DNA of 64,000 nucleotides from Aeromicrobium sp. Leaf350 (GTDB lineage: Bacteria > Actinomycetota > Actinomycetes > Propionibacteriales > Nocardioidaceae). The DNA is taken from positions 992,001 to 1,056,000 of the forward strand of contig NZ_CAKASL010000001.1 of the NCBI RefSeq assembly GCF_916858655.1. Reading direction: 5' to 3'. The notes under the pieces are model-generated. The model did no database searches, was not told the DNA's origin, and saw only the letters and a program-made list of their open reading frames with translations. This document shows, one piece after another, positions 54,356-63,044 of this stretch (its first letter is position 1; every line of letters begins with the position of its first letter). Position numbers and translations under genes: made by a program.

Positions 54356-55161
54356 GACAGGTCCTCCAGGGTGTTCTCGATGTACCAGGCGCCGTCGTCG
54401 CCCCGCACGAGGCGCGGCTCGACGGTCTCGATCACGCGCTCGTGCGCCAGCCGCACGACGTCGCGGGCCCGGAGCCCCACCAGGTCGCGGCACACGGCCA
54501 CGGTCGGAGGCATCAGCGCGACGCCACCACCGGCCGCCGAGTCGAGGGCGGCCTGCGGTGCGATCCAGGCGGCGCGGTCGGCCTCGCCCGGCAACGAGCC
54601 GACCCGCTGACCCTCGGGCACCGCAGCGACGAAGAAGCGGGTGTCGAAGCGGCGAGGCTCGAACGACGGGGTGATCCAGTGCGCCCAGGCGCCGAGGAGG
54701 TCGCTGCGCAGCACCCAGCCGTGCTCGCCCAGCACGTCGGCCAGGCTCCGGCGGGCGCCGTCGAGGTCGAGGCGGGTCTGCGTGATCTCGTCGGTGTCGA
54801 GCTCCGTCGCCGTGGTGTGCTCGTCGGGCCCCGCGAGCAGGATGCCGGACTCCTCGAAGGTCTCGCGGACCGCCGCGACGACCAGCGCCCGCGCGATCTC
54901 GGGGGTGCAGCGCAGCCGCGCCGCCCACGCGTCGACCGAGGGTCCGACCCAGCCGAGCGGCTCGTCGTCGCCGGCCTGGGTGGATCCGCCGGGGAACACC
55001 GACATCCCGGCCGCGAAGGCCATCGTCGGCTGACGGCGCAGGAGGTACGTCTCGGACCCCGCCTCGGTGTCGCGCAGCAGGGCCACGGTGGCGGCATCGC
55101 GCGGCGCCACCGGATCCTGGTCGTGGACGGGCTCCCAGCCGTCGGGCAGTCGGGTCCTCAT
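54352..55161 (-). CDS. Nudix hydrolase, NUDT19/RPP1-like
   Basis: 269 residues. N-terminal AATVALLRDTEAGSETYLLRRQPTMAF in parts, FPGG, and a Nudix box stretched by a family insertion, ending VVAAVRETFEESGILLAG. This form (long insertion between GG and RExxEE) is typical of NUDT19-type proteins that hydrolyse CoA derivatives or nucleoside diphosphates. It is coupled to the metallo-hydrolase (ATGA overlap). No evidence for the substrate beyond that. Confidence 0.88.
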   Translation of the reverse strand: MRTRLPDGWEPVHDQDPVAPRDAATVALLRDTEAGSETYLLRRQPTMAFAAGMSVFPGGSTQAGDDEPLGWVGPSVDAWAARLRCTPEIARALVVAAVRETFEESGILLAGPDEHTTATELDTDEITQTRLDLDGARRSLADVLGEHGWVLRSDLLGAWAHWITPSFEPRRFDTRFFVAAVPEGQRVGSLPGEADRAAWIAPQAALDSAAGGGVALMPPTVAVCRDLVGLRARDVVRLAHERVIETVEPRLVRGDDGAWYIENTLEDLS

Positions 55162-55185
55162 GCGTCACTCCTCACTGCCGTCGCC

Positions 55186-55647
55186 TCAGGAGCGGACGGC
55201 GACCTGCAGCTCGACCTCCACCGGCGCACCGAGCGGGAGCTCGGCGACACCGACGGCGCTGCGCGCGTGCTGGCCCGCATCACCGAACGCGCCGGCGAAC
55301 AGCTCGCTGGCCCCGTTCGCGACGGCGGGCTGGCCGGTGAAGCCCGGCGCGCTCGCGACGAACACCCCGACCTTCACGACCTGGACGACCGACTCGAGGT
55401 CGACGACGCTCGCGACGGCGGCAATCGCGTTGAGCGCGGCGACCTGCGCCAGCGCTGCGGCCTCCTCGGGCGTGACCTCGGCGCCGACCTTGCCGGTCGC
55501 CAGGAGAACCCCGGCGTCGAAGGGCAGCTGACCGGACGTGAACACGAAGCCGCCGTGGGCGACCGCGGGCACGTAGGCCGCGACGGGCGCGGCGACGGGC
55601 GGGACCGTCAGGCCCAGCGCCGCGAGCCGGTCGACAACCGCTGACAC
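55186..55647 (-). CDS. RidA family protein
   Basis: 153 residues from a GTG. YjgF/RidA fold: GGFVFTSGQLPFDAGV, ALNAIAAVASVVDLESVVQV, and the active-site region HARSAVGVAELPLGAPVEVE with the conserved arginine. These deaminases hydrolyse reactive enamine/imine intermediates from PLP enzymes. Rv3678c position. The start overlaps nothing but lies 1-2 nt after the DUF4177 stop, so the two are in one operon. Confidence 0.93.
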   Translation of the reverse strand: MSAVVDRLAALGLTVPPVAAPVAAYVPAVAHGGFVFTSGQLPFDAGVLLATGKVGAEVTPEEAAALAQVAALNAIAAVASVVDLESVVQVVKVGVFVASAPGFTGQPAVANGASELFAGAFGDAGQHARSAVGVAELPLGAPVEVELQVAVRS

Positions 55648-55648
55648 G

Positions 55649-55804
55649 TCAGGCCACCGGGCGCTTGAAGTACGCCACGAGGTTCTCGGGGTTCAGCCCC
55701 GGCACGATCTGGACGAGCTCCCAGCCGTCACGGCCGAAGTTGTCGAGGATCGCCTTGGTGTTGTGCACGAGCAACGGGGCGGTCAGGTACTCCCAGTTCG
55801 TCAT
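55649..55804 (-). CDS. DUF4177 small protein
   Basis: 51 residues: TNWEYLTAPLLVHNTKAILD, then FGRDGWELVQIVPG and a short basic end. The GWELV signature is that of DUF4177. M. tuberculosis has a matching tiny gene (Rv3678A) at this place. Function unknown; conserved linkage with RidA suggests a related role. Confidence 0.88.
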   Translation of the reverse strand: MTNWEYLTAPLLVHNTKAILDNFGRDGWELVQIVPGLNPENLVAYFKRPVA

Positions 55805-55876
55805 GAGCCGACTGTAGCGGCGCGCGGCCGCGGCCCGGACAGCAGCAACGACCAACCGTCCCCGGCCGGGGTGGGG

Positions 55877-56437
55877 TCAGGCGGCGTCGACGAGGGCGCG
55901 GAGGAGCTCCTCGGCCAGGGCCAGCTCACCCGCGGCGTCCAGCTCGTCGCCCGGTGAGAGGTTGACGGTGTAGAGCACGCCGTCGGACAGCGCCGCGCCC
56001 GCGGTCTGGCTGAAGCCCGAGAACTCGCCGGTCACGATGCGGGCCTGCTCGCCGATGTCGGGCGCCGACTCGTCCTCGAGCGTGAGGCCCGCGGTCAGGC
56101 CGTCGAAGTAGACCTCCGCGCCGCCACCGAGCTCCGACTCGAGCAGCGCCCCCAACGAGAACGACGTGGAGCGCGGGTCCTCCTGGCCGTACTCGCAGAT
56201 GTCGAACGGGCCCTCCTCGGCCGTGAGCGTCAGGCCCGAGACCGAGCTCGCGTCCTCGGCCGGGAAGATCTCGCAGACGTTGGGCGCCTCGGACGGCGCG
56301 TCGCCGGAGTCGCCGGAGTCCGACGAGCTGCTCGAGTCGGAGCTGCCTGCGTCGGAGTCGCCCGAGTCGTCGCCGCCACAGGCCGTGAGCAGCGCGAGCG
56401 GGACGAGCACGGCCGAGACGAGACGAAGACGACGCAC
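55877..56437 (-). CDS. putative lipoprotein
   Basis: 186 residues from the GTG at 56437 (AGGAG 5 nt upstream); an earlier in-frame start adds a poor leader. Signal peptide RRLRLVSAVLVPLALLTAC with lipobox LTAC, then a long Ser/Asp-rich linker (SDSSSSSDSGDSGD) and a small domain with two cysteines (NVCEIF, FDICEYG) that likely form a disulfide. This is the DUF3558-like pattern of actinobacterial lipoproteins. Function unknown. Divergent from the ArsA-like pair. Confidence 0.85.
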   Translation of the reverse strand: MRRLRLVSAVLVPLALLTACGGDDSGDSDAGSSDSSSSSDSGDSGDAPSEAPNVCEIFPAEDASSVSGLTLTAEEGPFDICEYGQEDPRSTSFSLGALLESELGGGAEVYFDGLTAGLTLEDESAPDIGEQARIVTGEFSGFSQTAGAALSDGVLYTVNLSPGDELDAAGELALAEELLRALVDAA

Positions 56438-56556
56438 GATGGCTCCTGGGGGTGGGGCAGACGGTGCCGCCACGCTACGCCGGGCGAGGCGACCGGGCGA
56501 CGGGGGTTTTCCCTCGTGCGTGGCCCGATCCGACGAGCGCGCGGCGGGGATCTCGC

Positions 56557-56562
56557 TAGGCT
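56557..56562 (+). promoter_or_regulatory. -10 element, leaderless start of the first ArsA-like gene
   Basis: TAGGCT followed by 6 nt and the GTG at 56569. Confidence 0.65.
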
Positions 56563-56568
56563 GCGAAC

Positions 56569-57537
56569 GTGTCGTCCACCGCCCTCCACGTCGTCACCGG
56601 CAAGGGCGGCACGGGCAAGACCACGGTCGCCGTGGCCCTCGCCCTGGCCCTCGCCGGCCGCGGTCAGCGCGTGCTGGTGTGCGAGGTCGAGGGACGCCAG
56701 GGCATCGCACAGCTGCTCGACGTCGCACCGCTGCCGTACGAGGAGCGACGCGTCGCCTCCGGGCTCGGTGGCGGCGAGGTGTTCGCCCTCGCGATCGACG
56801 CGGAGTCCGCACTGCTGGAGTACCTCGACATGTTCTACCGGCTCGGACGGGCCGGGAAGGCGCTCGACAAGTTCGGGGTCATCGACTTCGCCACCACGAT
56901 CGCGCCGGGTGTCCGCGACGTGCTGCTGACGGGCAAGGTCTACGAGATCGCCAGACGCCGCGGCGAGAAGAAGGACACCGGCCCCCAGTACGACGCGATC
57001 GTGATCGACGCGCCACCCACGGGCCGCATCACCCGCTTCCTGAACGTCAGCACCGAGGTCGCCGGGCTAGCGAAGGTGGGCCCGATCCGGCGCCAGTCCG
57101 ACTCGGTCACCGCGATGATGCGCTCCGACTCGACCCGCGTGCACCTCGTCACGGTGCTCGAGGAGATGCCGGTCCAGGAGACGCTCGACGGCATCGCCGA
57201 GCTCACCGCGGCCGAGCTGCCCGTCGGCCACGTCGTCGTGAACCTGGTGCGCGACGCGCTGCTCGACGAGGCGGCCGCGTCCGCGATCGACGAAGGCAGC
57301 CTCGACGCCGAGGCGGTCGGCGCGGTGCTGTCGTCGGCCGGGCTCGACGGCAGCACGGCCACGACCCTCGTGGCGGAGGGGCGAGGCCATCTCGAGCGCC
57401 AGGCCCTGCAGGCGGCGCAGCGAGCCCTGCTGGCCGAGTCCGACGCGCGCACGGCCGAGCTCCCGCTCCTCGACGGCGTCGACCTGGGCAGCCTCCTCGA
57501 CCTCGCGGGCCGCCTCCGAGAGCAGGGAGTGGCATGA
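56569..57537 (+). CDS. ArsA/GET3-family ATPase, first of a pair (Rv3679-like)
   Basis: 322 residues from a GTG. Deviant Walker A VVTGKGGTGKTTVAVAL, switch-region DAPPTGRITRFL and Walker B-type DAIVIDAPPTG. The fold is that of the anion-transporting ATPase/Get3 group. M. tuberculosis Rv3679 and Rv3680 form a heteromeric complex needed for tolerance of glycerol-derived and nitrosative stress. It is followed after 76 nt by its partner on the same strand. Confidence 0.93.
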   Translation: MSSTALHVVTGKGGTGKTTVAVALALALAGRGQRVLVCEVEGRQGIAQLLDVAPLPYEERRVASGLGGGEVFALAIDAESALLEYLDMFYRLGRAGKALDKFGVIDFATTIAPGVRDVLLTGKVYEIARRRGEKKDTGPQYDAIVIDAPPTGRITRFLNVSTEVAGLAKVGPIRRQSDSVTAMMRSDSTRVHLVTVLEEMPVQETLDGIAELTAAELPVGHVVVNLVRDALLDEAAASAIDEGSLDAEAVGAVLSSAGLDGSTATTLVAEGRGHLERQALQAAQRALLAESDARTAELPLLDGVDLGSLLDLAGRLREQGVA

Positions 57538-57548
57538 GCGAGCGCCAG

Positions 57549-57615
57549 CGAGCGAGCATCGGAGCACTCATGCCGGTTCCGGCTATCCTCACGCTCTTCA
57601 GGCCGGTGCCGGCAT
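57549..57615 (+). repeat. intergenic repeats between the ArsA-like genes
   Basis: An inverted pair ATGCCGGTTCCGGC (57570-57583) and GCCGGTGCCGGCAT (57602-57615) matches at 12 of 14 and includes the first two bases of the next start codon. Just before it, AGCGAGCGAGCA (57549 on) is a GAGCGAGCG-type repeat common in actinobacterial gaps. A TATCCT -10 lies in the loop at 57584. Confidence 0.6.
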
Positions 57616-58822
57616 GAGCCCGAGCAAGTCGCGCACGGCGCCCGCTGCGGGGCGCCCCCGTTCGCAGGGGCGCGTCGTCGCCTCCCGCGACGCCGCGGGT
57701 CACCTCGACGTCGACGCCCTGATCCACGACCGCTCCGTCCGCATCATCGTGTGCTGCGGGTCGGGCGGCGTCGGCAAGACCACGACCTCGGCGGCGCTCG
57801 CGATGCGGGCGGCCGACGCGGGCCGCGGCGTGTGCGTGCTGACGATCGACCCGGCCCGCCGCCTGGCCCAGTCGATGGGGCTGACCGAGCTCGACAACAC
57901 CCCCCGCGCGGTCGCCGGCGCCGGGGCCGACGGCGGCTCGCTCGACGCCATGATGCTCGACATGAAGCGCACCTTCGACGAGGTCGTCGAGAGCCACGCG
58001 ACGCCCGAGAAGGCGGCGCAGATCCTGAACAACCCGTTCTACCAGGCGCTCTCCAGCTCGTTCGCGGGCACGCAGGAGTACATGGCGATGGAGAAGCTCG
58101 GCCAGCTCCATGGGCAGGACGAGTGGGACCTCATCGTCGTCGACACCCCGCCGTCGCGCTCGGCCCTGGACTTCCTCGACGCGCCGGAGCGGCTGTCCTC
58201 GATGCTCGACGGTCGCTTCATCAAGCTCCTGCTCGCGCCGGCCAAGGGCCCGGCCCGCCTGCTGAGCGCGGGCTTCGGCCTCGTGACCGGGGCGATCAAC
58301 AAGATCCTCGGCGCTCAGGTGCTGAGCGACGTGCAGACCTTCGTCGCGGCCTTCGACACCCTGTTCGGCGGCTTCCGCCAGCGCGCCGAGGCGACCTACG
58401 CGCTGCTCCAGGCGCCGGGCACCGCGTTCCTCGTCGTCGCGTCACCCGAGCCGGCCGCGATGCGTGAGGCCTCGTACTTCGTCGAGCGCCTCGCCGGCGA
58501 CCGCATGCCACTGGCCGGCCTCGTGGTCAACCGCGTGCACGACGACGTCACCGACGGGATCGAGCTCGACGAGGCCCGCGCTGCTGCGCGACGCCTCCGC
58601 GGCGCCGGCGAGACCGAGACGCAGGTGGCCGAGCTGCTCGACGTGCACGTGGAGCGGCTCATCACCGCCGCACGCGAGCAGCGGGAGCGTGACGGCTTCG
58701 CCCGGGCGCACCCCGGCGTGCCTCAGGTGCCCGTGACCGCGCTGTCGACCGACGTGCACGACCTCGAGGGCCTGCGCCGCATCGGCGACCTCCTCGCCCG
58801 TACGGGGACCCCGCAGGGCTGA
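57614..58822 (+). CDS. ArsA/GET3-family ATPase, second of the pair (Rv3680-like)
   Basis: 402 residues. A 25-residue basic N-terminal extension (SPSKSRTAPAAGRPRSQG), then Walker A CCGSGGVGKTTTSAALAMRA, TIDPARRLAQSMG, VDTPPSRSALDFLDAP and LVVNRVHDDVTDGIE. Longer than its partner because of the extension and a helical insert. The two ATPases probably act as a heterodimer that handles membrane proteins or small anions. No good ribosome-binding site precedes the ATG; an internal TATCCT at 57584 may serve as its promoter. Confidence 0.93.
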   Translation: MSPSKSRTAPAAGRPRSQGRVVASRDAAGHLDVDALIHDRSVRIIVCCGSGGVGKTTTSAALAMRAADAGRGVCVLTIDPARRLAQSMGLTELDNTPRAVAGAGADGGSLDAMMLDMKRTFDEVVESHATPEKAAQILNNPFYQALSSSFAGTQEYMAMEKLGQLHGQDEWDLIVVDTPPSRSALDFLDAPERLSSMLDGRFIKLLLAPAKGPARLLSAGFGLVTGAINKILGAQVLSDVQTFVAAFDTLFGGFRQRAEATYALLQAPGTAFLVVASPEPAAMREASYFVERLAGDRMPLAGLVVNRVHDDVTDGIELDEARAAARRLRGAGETETQVAELLDVHVERLITAAREQRERDGFARAHPGVPQVPVTALSTDVHDLEGLRRIGDLLARTGTPQG

Positions 58823-58823
58823 G

Positions 58824-59084
58824 TCAGCCGGTCGGCTGCAGCACGCGACGCCACTGCGTCACGTTGGGGCGACGACGCAGCAGCGCACGGCGCTCACGCT
58901 CCGTCATGCCACCCCAGACGCCCCACTCGATGCGGTTGTCCAGGGCCTCGGCCAGGCACTCCGCGGTGACGGGACATCCGCCGCACATCACCTTCGCCCG
59001 ATTCTGCTCCGCGCCCTTGACGAAGAGCTCTTCGGTCTTGCCGCGACAGGCGGCATTGGCCGACCAGTTGGCGTTCCATGTCAT
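58824..59084 (-). CDS. whiB4: WhiB-family redox-sensing regulator, WhiB4-like
   Basis: 86 residues (GGGAGG before the ATG). Four cluster cysteines at C13, C34, C37 and C43 (VMCGGCPVTAEC) bind a [4Fe-4S] cluster; the turn EWGVWGGMTERERR and the basic end RRALLRRRPN form the DNA-binding part. The protein lies between the ArsA pair and ponA2 as in M. tuberculosis (Rv3681c, WhiB4, a redox-controlled DNA-condensing repressor). Convergent with the ATPase gene with no gap. Confidence 0.95.
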   Translation of the reverse strand: MTWNANWSANAACRGKTEELFVKGAEQNRAKVMCGGCPVTAECLAEALDNRIEWGVWGGMTERERRALLRRRPNVTQWRRVLQPTG

Positions 59085-59197
59085 GTCGAACCTCCCGAGA
59101 GTGGTCCCGACCCGACGGGACCAAAGGTGTCTGAGACGACCGTATGAAATAACTGAGGACCTCCGGCAGGGTCATGGTGAGGCTTTTCGCATAGTTC

Positions 59198-59219
59198 TTT
59201 CGGGCTAGAAGTCCCGAAA
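59198..59219. promoter_or_regulatory. palindrome between whiB4 and ponA2
   Basis: TTTCGGG-CTAGAAGT-CCCGAAA, 7-bp arms with 8-nt spacer, in the most AT-rich part of the divergent gap. It may be an operator for WhiB4 or another regulator of either gene. Confidence 0.4.
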
Positions 59220-59300
59220 AGGACCCGCCGGAGGGGTGCGCCGTGCGACGCGACCGCCGCCCGGACCCGCTCGTGGCCGGTCGGGCCGGGTCTCGTCACG

Positions 59301-59306
59301 TACCCT
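59301..59306 (+). promoter_or_regulatory. -10 element, leaderless start of ponA2
   Basis: TACCCT, 6 nt before the ATG at 59313. It favours this ATG over the GTG at 59307. Confidence 0.6.
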
Positions 59307-59312
59307 GTGCAC

Positions 59313-61445
59313 ATGGATTGGGACCGTGCCGCGACACGTCTACGACGCCGCGTGCGTGACGAGCCCCGACCCCCGTCGGCCGGCGCTGCAGCGTTCGCCG
59401 TCGTGCGGCTCGCGGCCATCGGCGGCCTGCTCGTGGCGGCCATCGTGGCCCCGGCTGCGGCCCTGGGCACCTACACCGTCACGCGGGCGGCCGACGACGT
59501 CATGTCGCTGCCGCTGACCCTGCCCGACTCGACGAACCCGCAGACGAGCCGCGTGCTCGCCGCCGACGGCCAGCTCATCGCGTACTTCTTCGAGGAGAAC
59601 CGGCAGGACGTCCCGCTCGACCAGATCGCGCCCGTCATGACCGACGCGATCCTCGCGATCGAGGACCAGCGCTTCTACGAGCACGGGGCGCTCGACTTCG
59701 AGGGCACCGTGCGCGCCCTTGTCACCAACTCCGCGACCGGCTCCACCCAGGGCGGTTCCACGATCACGCAGCAGCTCGTCAAGATGACGCTCCTGCAGCA
59801 GGCCGGCACCGACGAGGAGAAGAAGGCCGCCACGGAGGAGACGATCGCCCGCAAGGTGCGCGAGCTGCGCCTGGCGATCGACCTCGAGAAGGAGTACTCG
59901 AAGGACGAGATCCTCCAGCAGTACCTCAACATCGCCTACTTCGGCGACGGCGCGTACGGCATCTTCTCCGCGGCCTCGCACTACTTCTCGGTCACGCCCG
60001 ACCAGCTCACTGCCCAGCAGGCGGCGATGCTCGCGGGCCTGGTCAAGAACCCCGTCGGCTTCGACCCGAGCATCTACCCCGAGAAGGCCCTGCAGCGCCG
60101 CAACACGGTGCTCGCGGTGATGGGCCAGCAGGGCAAGATCTCCGAGAAGGAGTCCACCGACCTGCAGGCCACCGACCTCGGGCTCAACGTCACGGAGTAC
60201 CCGAACGGCTGCGTCACCTCGTCGGCGGCGTTCTCGTGCGACTACGTGACCCAGTACCTGCTGCAGGAGCCGGCGCTCGGCGACACCGTGGAGGAGCGTC
60301 GCGAGATGCTCAAGCGCGGCGGACTCACGATCAAGTCCAACATCGACCTCAACATGCAGGGGGCGCTCAACGCCGCGGTGGCCGAGCACGTCTCCCCCAC
60401 CGACAGCGCGATCGGCGCGATGGCGCTGGTCGAGCCCGGCACCGGCAAGGTGCGCGGCGTCGCGCAGTCGCGTCCCATGGGTCGCGACAAGGCCGCAGGA
60501 CAGTCGTACATCAATTTCGCGGTGTCCAAGCCGTACACCGAGTCCAACGGCTTCCAGGCCGGTTCGACGTTCAAGATGTTCACGCTCGCCGCGGCGCTCG
60601 ACCAGGGCCTGCCCGTCTCGACGGGCTTCAACTCACCGGCGACGATGACGATCCCGCCGGGCACCTACTTCGACTGCCAGGACCGCGGCACCAACAAGTT
60701 CGAGGTCCGCAACTCCACGACCTCCGGCTACACCAACATGTACACGGGCATGCGCCTGTCGGTGAACACGTACTTCGCGCAGCTCGAGGCCAAGGTCGGG
60801 CTCTGCCCCACCGTCACGATGGCCCGCGAGTTCGGCATCGTCGTTCCCGAGAACCAGGAAGTGCCGTCGTTCACGCTGGGCGTCACCGACACCAGCGTGC
60901 TCGACATGGCCGCCGCGTACGCCACGGCCGCCTCGGGTGGTCTGTACTGCAAGCCGCAGCCCGTGACCGAGATCGTCGGCTCCGACGGCCAGCCGATCAA
61001 GACCTACGAGCCGGAGTGCACCCGGGTGCTCACCGAGGAGGTCGCGGCGCAGATCAACGACATCACGCGTGGCCTCCAGGAGCCCGGCGGGTTCGGCTAC
61101 TCGCGTGGCACGGGCCTCTCGGTGCCCTCGGCCGCGAAGACCGGCACGACGACCTCGGCCAAGGCCGTCTGGTACGTCGGCTACACGCCGGAGCTCGCCG
61201 CTGCGGCGATGATCGCAGGCGCCGACGCCGACGGCGTGCCGATCGCCCTGCGCGGCGGCAACGCGGCCGGCAGCTCGGTCGCGGGTCCGATGTGGGCCGA
61301 CGCGATGCACGTCATCGACGACTTCCTGAGCCCGGTCGAGTTCGCCCGACCGCCGCAGGGTCGCCCGTCGAACCCGACGCCGCCCGCGCCTCCGGCCACG
61401 CCGGCGGCACCTCCGGCCGACCCGGCCGCGCCGCCCGCTCCCTGA
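59313..61445 (+). CDS. ponA2: bifunctional penicillin-binding protein, PonA2 type
   Basis: 710 residues from the ATG at 59313. One N-terminal membrane helix (LAAIGGLLVAAIVAPAAALG). GT51 transglycosylase: EDQRFYEHGALDFEGTV, GGSTITQQLVKM, NIAYFGDGAYGIFSAA. Transpeptidase: serine motif GSTFKMFTLAAAL, SxN in LSVNTYFAQLE, KTG in PSAAKTGTTTSAKA. The C-terminus is a Pro/Ala tail rather than the PASTA domain of mycobacterial PonA2. It polymerises and cross-links peptidoglycan at the outer face. Rv3682 position, divergent from whiB4. Confidence 0.95.
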   Translation: MDWDRAATRLRRRVRDEPRPPSAGAAAFAVVRLAAIGGLLVAAIVAPAAALGTYTVTRAADDVMSLPLTLPDSTNPQTSRVLAADGQLIAYFFEENRQDVPLDQIAPVMTDAILAIEDQRFYEHGALDFEGTVRALVTNSATGSTQGGSTITQQLVKMTLLQQAGTDEEKKAATEETIARKVRELRLAIDLEKEYSKDEILQQYLNIAYFGDGAYGIFSAASHYFSVTPDQLTAQQAAMLAGLVKNPVGFDPSIYPEKALQRRNTVLAVMGQQGKISEKESTDLQATDLGLNVTEYPNGCVTSSAAFSCDYVTQYLLQEPALGDTVEERREMLKRGGLTIKSNIDLNMQGALNAAVAEHVSPTDSAIGAMALVEPGTGKVRGVAQSRPMGRDKAAGQSYINFAVSKPYTESNGFQAGSTFKMFTLAAALDQGLPVSTGFNSPATMTIPPGTYFDCQDRGTNKFEVRNSTTSGYTNMYTGMRLSVNTYFAQLEAKVGLCPTVTMAREFGIVVPENQEVPSFTLGVTDTSVLDMAAAYATAASGGLYCKPQPVTEIVGSDGQPIKTYEPECTRVLTEEVAAQINDITRGLQEPGGFGYSRGTGLSVPSAAKTGTTTSAKAVWYVGYTPELAAAAMIAGADADGVPIALRGGNAAGSSVAGPMWADAMHVIDDFLSPVEFARPPQGRPSNPTPPAPPATPAAPPADPAAPPAP

Positions 61446-61446
61446 G

Positions 61447-61908
61447 TCAGGCGCCGAGCTGGCGCTTGACCTCGGCGGCCACGGCTCCGCCGTCGGCGCG
61501 ACCCTTGACCTGGGGCTGCACGAGCCCCATGACCTTGCCCATGGACTTCAGACCCTCGCCGGCGGCGCCGGTCTGCTCGATGGCCGCCGTCACGATCGCG
61601 GCGACCTCCTCGTCGCTGAGCGCGCTCGGCAGGTAGGTCGCCAGGATCTCGGCCTCGTCGCGCTCCTTCTGGGCGAGCTCGGGCCGGCCGCCGTCGTCGA
61701 AGGCCGTGGCGGACTCGCGGCGCTTCTTGGCCTCCTTGACGACGATGTCGAGGACTTCCTCGTCGCTCAGCTCGCGCGCCTCCTTGCCGGCGACCTCGGC
61801 GGTGCTGACCGCGGCCAGCACGAGGCGGATCGTCGACGCCGTGAGGGCCTCGCGGGCCTTGAGAGCGGTCGTGAGGTCGGAGCGCAGGCGTTCCTTGAGA
61901 GCGGACAT
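61447..61908 (-). CDS. GatB/YqeY domain protein
   Basis: 153 residues from the ATG at 61908. YqeY signature: LKERLRSDLTTALKAREA, IRLVLAAVSTAEVAGKEA, ETVIKEAKKRRES-like VKEAKKRRESATAF, and the GatB-type C-terminus MGKVMGLVQPQVKGRADGG. The domain binds tRNA in amidotransferases; stand-alone YqeY proteins have no settled function. Convergent with ponA2 (1-nt gap) and divergent from the metallophosphoesterase. Confidence 0.93.
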   Translation of the reverse strand: MSALKERLRSDLTTALKAREALTASTIRLVLAAVSTAEVAGKEARELSDEEVLDIVVKEAKKRRESATAFDDGGRPELAQKERDEAEILATYLPSALSDEEVAAIVTAAIEQTGAAGEGLKSMGKVMGLVQPQVKGRADGGAVAAEVKRQLGA

Positions 61909-61972
61909 GCCGCCATTGTCGCGCACGGGTCGTGACCGGGGCCGCCGCGCAACCGTGTGCAAGGGTGGACGC

Positions 61973-62875
61973 ATGCGCGCCCGTGACGCCCTCGCCTGGT
62001 CGACCGCCCTCGGCGTCGGTGCCGTGGCGTGGGGCGCCGTCGTCGAGGTGCGCGCCTTCACCCTCCGCCGCGTGACCGTGCCGGTGCTGGCTCCCGGCTC
62101 TCGGCCCCTGCGGATCCTGCACCTGTCGGACGCCCACATGACGCCGTCCCAGGGCCGCAAGCAGGCGTGGCTGCGCGGGCTGGCCGCGCTGGAGCCTGAC
62201 CTGGTGGTCAACACGGGCGACAACCTGTCGCACCTCGACGCGTTGCCGTCCGTGCTCGACGCGTACGGTCCGCTGCTCGACGTGCCGGGGGTGTTCGTCT
62301 TCGGCTCCAACGACTACTTCTCCCCCCAGCCCAAGAACCCGTTCCGGTACCTGGTGGGCGGCTCCGGCGTCGCGGCCGGCGGCTCTTGGGAGCGCGCGAA
62401 GGACCTGCCGTTCGAGGAGATGCGCGCGGCGTTCACCGACCGCGGGTGGAAGGACCTGTCGAACCGCGAGGACGAGGTGATCGTAGACGGCCGCCGCCTG
62501 TCGTTCGCCGGCGTCGACGACCCGCACCTGGAGTACGACGTGCTGGCCGACGTGCCCGCGGACCCGACGGCCGACCTCGCGATCGGCGTCGCCCATGCGC
62601 CGTACCTGCGGGTGCTGGACCACTGGAACCGGCTCGGCTACCCGCTGATCCTCGCCGGGCACACGCACGGCGGGCAGCTCTGCGTGCCGTTCTACGGCGC
62701 GCTCACGACGAACTGCGACCTCGACACCCGGCGTGTGAAGGGCCTGCACCAGCACCAGGTGGACGGGCTCGATCCCTCGTGGATGCACGTCTCCGCGGGG
62801 CTCGGGACGTCCCGCTACGCGCAGGTCAGGTTCGCGTGCCGCCCCGAGGCGACACTGCTGACCCTGACTGGGTAG
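61973..62875 (+). CDS. metallophosphoesterase, Rv3683-like
   Basis: 300 residues from the ATG at 61973. Calcineurin-type metal motifs: LHLSDAHMTPS, VNTGDNLSH, VFGSNDYF (in place of GNHD) and LAGHTHGGQLCVPF. An N-terminal hydrophobic stretch (WSTALGVGAVAWGAVVEV) may tether it to the membrane. The YaeI/UDP-2,3-diacylglucosamine hydrolase-like group is closest by pattern; substrate unknown. Rv3683 has the same neighbours. The tRNA-Pro gene follows. Confidence 0.93.
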   Translation: MRARDALAWSTALGVGAVAWGAVVEVRAFTLRRVTVPVLAPGSRPLRILHLSDAHMTPSQGRKQAWLRGLAALEPDLVVNTGDNLSHLDALPSVLDAYGPLLDVPGVFVFGSNDYFSPQPKNPFRYLVGGSGVAAGGSWERAKDLPFEEMRAAFTDRGWKDLSNREDEVIVDGRRLSFAGVDDPHLEYDVLADVPADPTADLAIGVAHAPYLRVLDHWNRLGYPLILAGHTHGGQLCVPFYGALTTNCDLDTRRVKGLHQHQVDGLDPSWMHVSAGLGTSRYAQVRFACRPEATLLTLTG

Positions 62876-62906
62876 ACTCTCCTAGGTCGCTCACGCGAGT
62901 GGCGGC

Positions 62907-62980
62907 CGGGGTGTGGCGCAGCTTGGTAGCGCGCGTCGTTCGGGACGACGAGGCCGCAGGTTCAAATCCTGTCACCCCGA
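62907..62980 (+). tRNA. tRNA-Pro, anticodon CGG
   Basis: 74 nt. Acceptor CGGGGTG (62907-62913) pairs with CACCCCG (62973-62979), discriminator A at 62980. D arm GCGCAGCTTGGTAGCGC; anticodon arm CGTCG-TTCGGGA-CGACG with loop anticodon CGG; T arm CGCAGGTTCAAATCCTG. No CCA is encoded. Confidence 0.97.
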
Positions 62981-62986
62981 CGCTGG

Positions 62987-63023
62987 ACAAAGGGCTCGCC
63001 GACGAAGTCGGTGGGCCCTTTGT
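62987..63023 (+). terminator. terminator of tRNA-Pro
   Basis: ACAAAGGGC (62987-62995) and GCCCTTTGT (63015-63023) form a perfect 9-bp stem; CCGAC/GTCGG pairs inside the loop. It lies 6 nt after the tRNA. Confidence 0.85.
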
Positions 63024-63044
63024 GCTGCGTGGGGTGGCCTTGCC

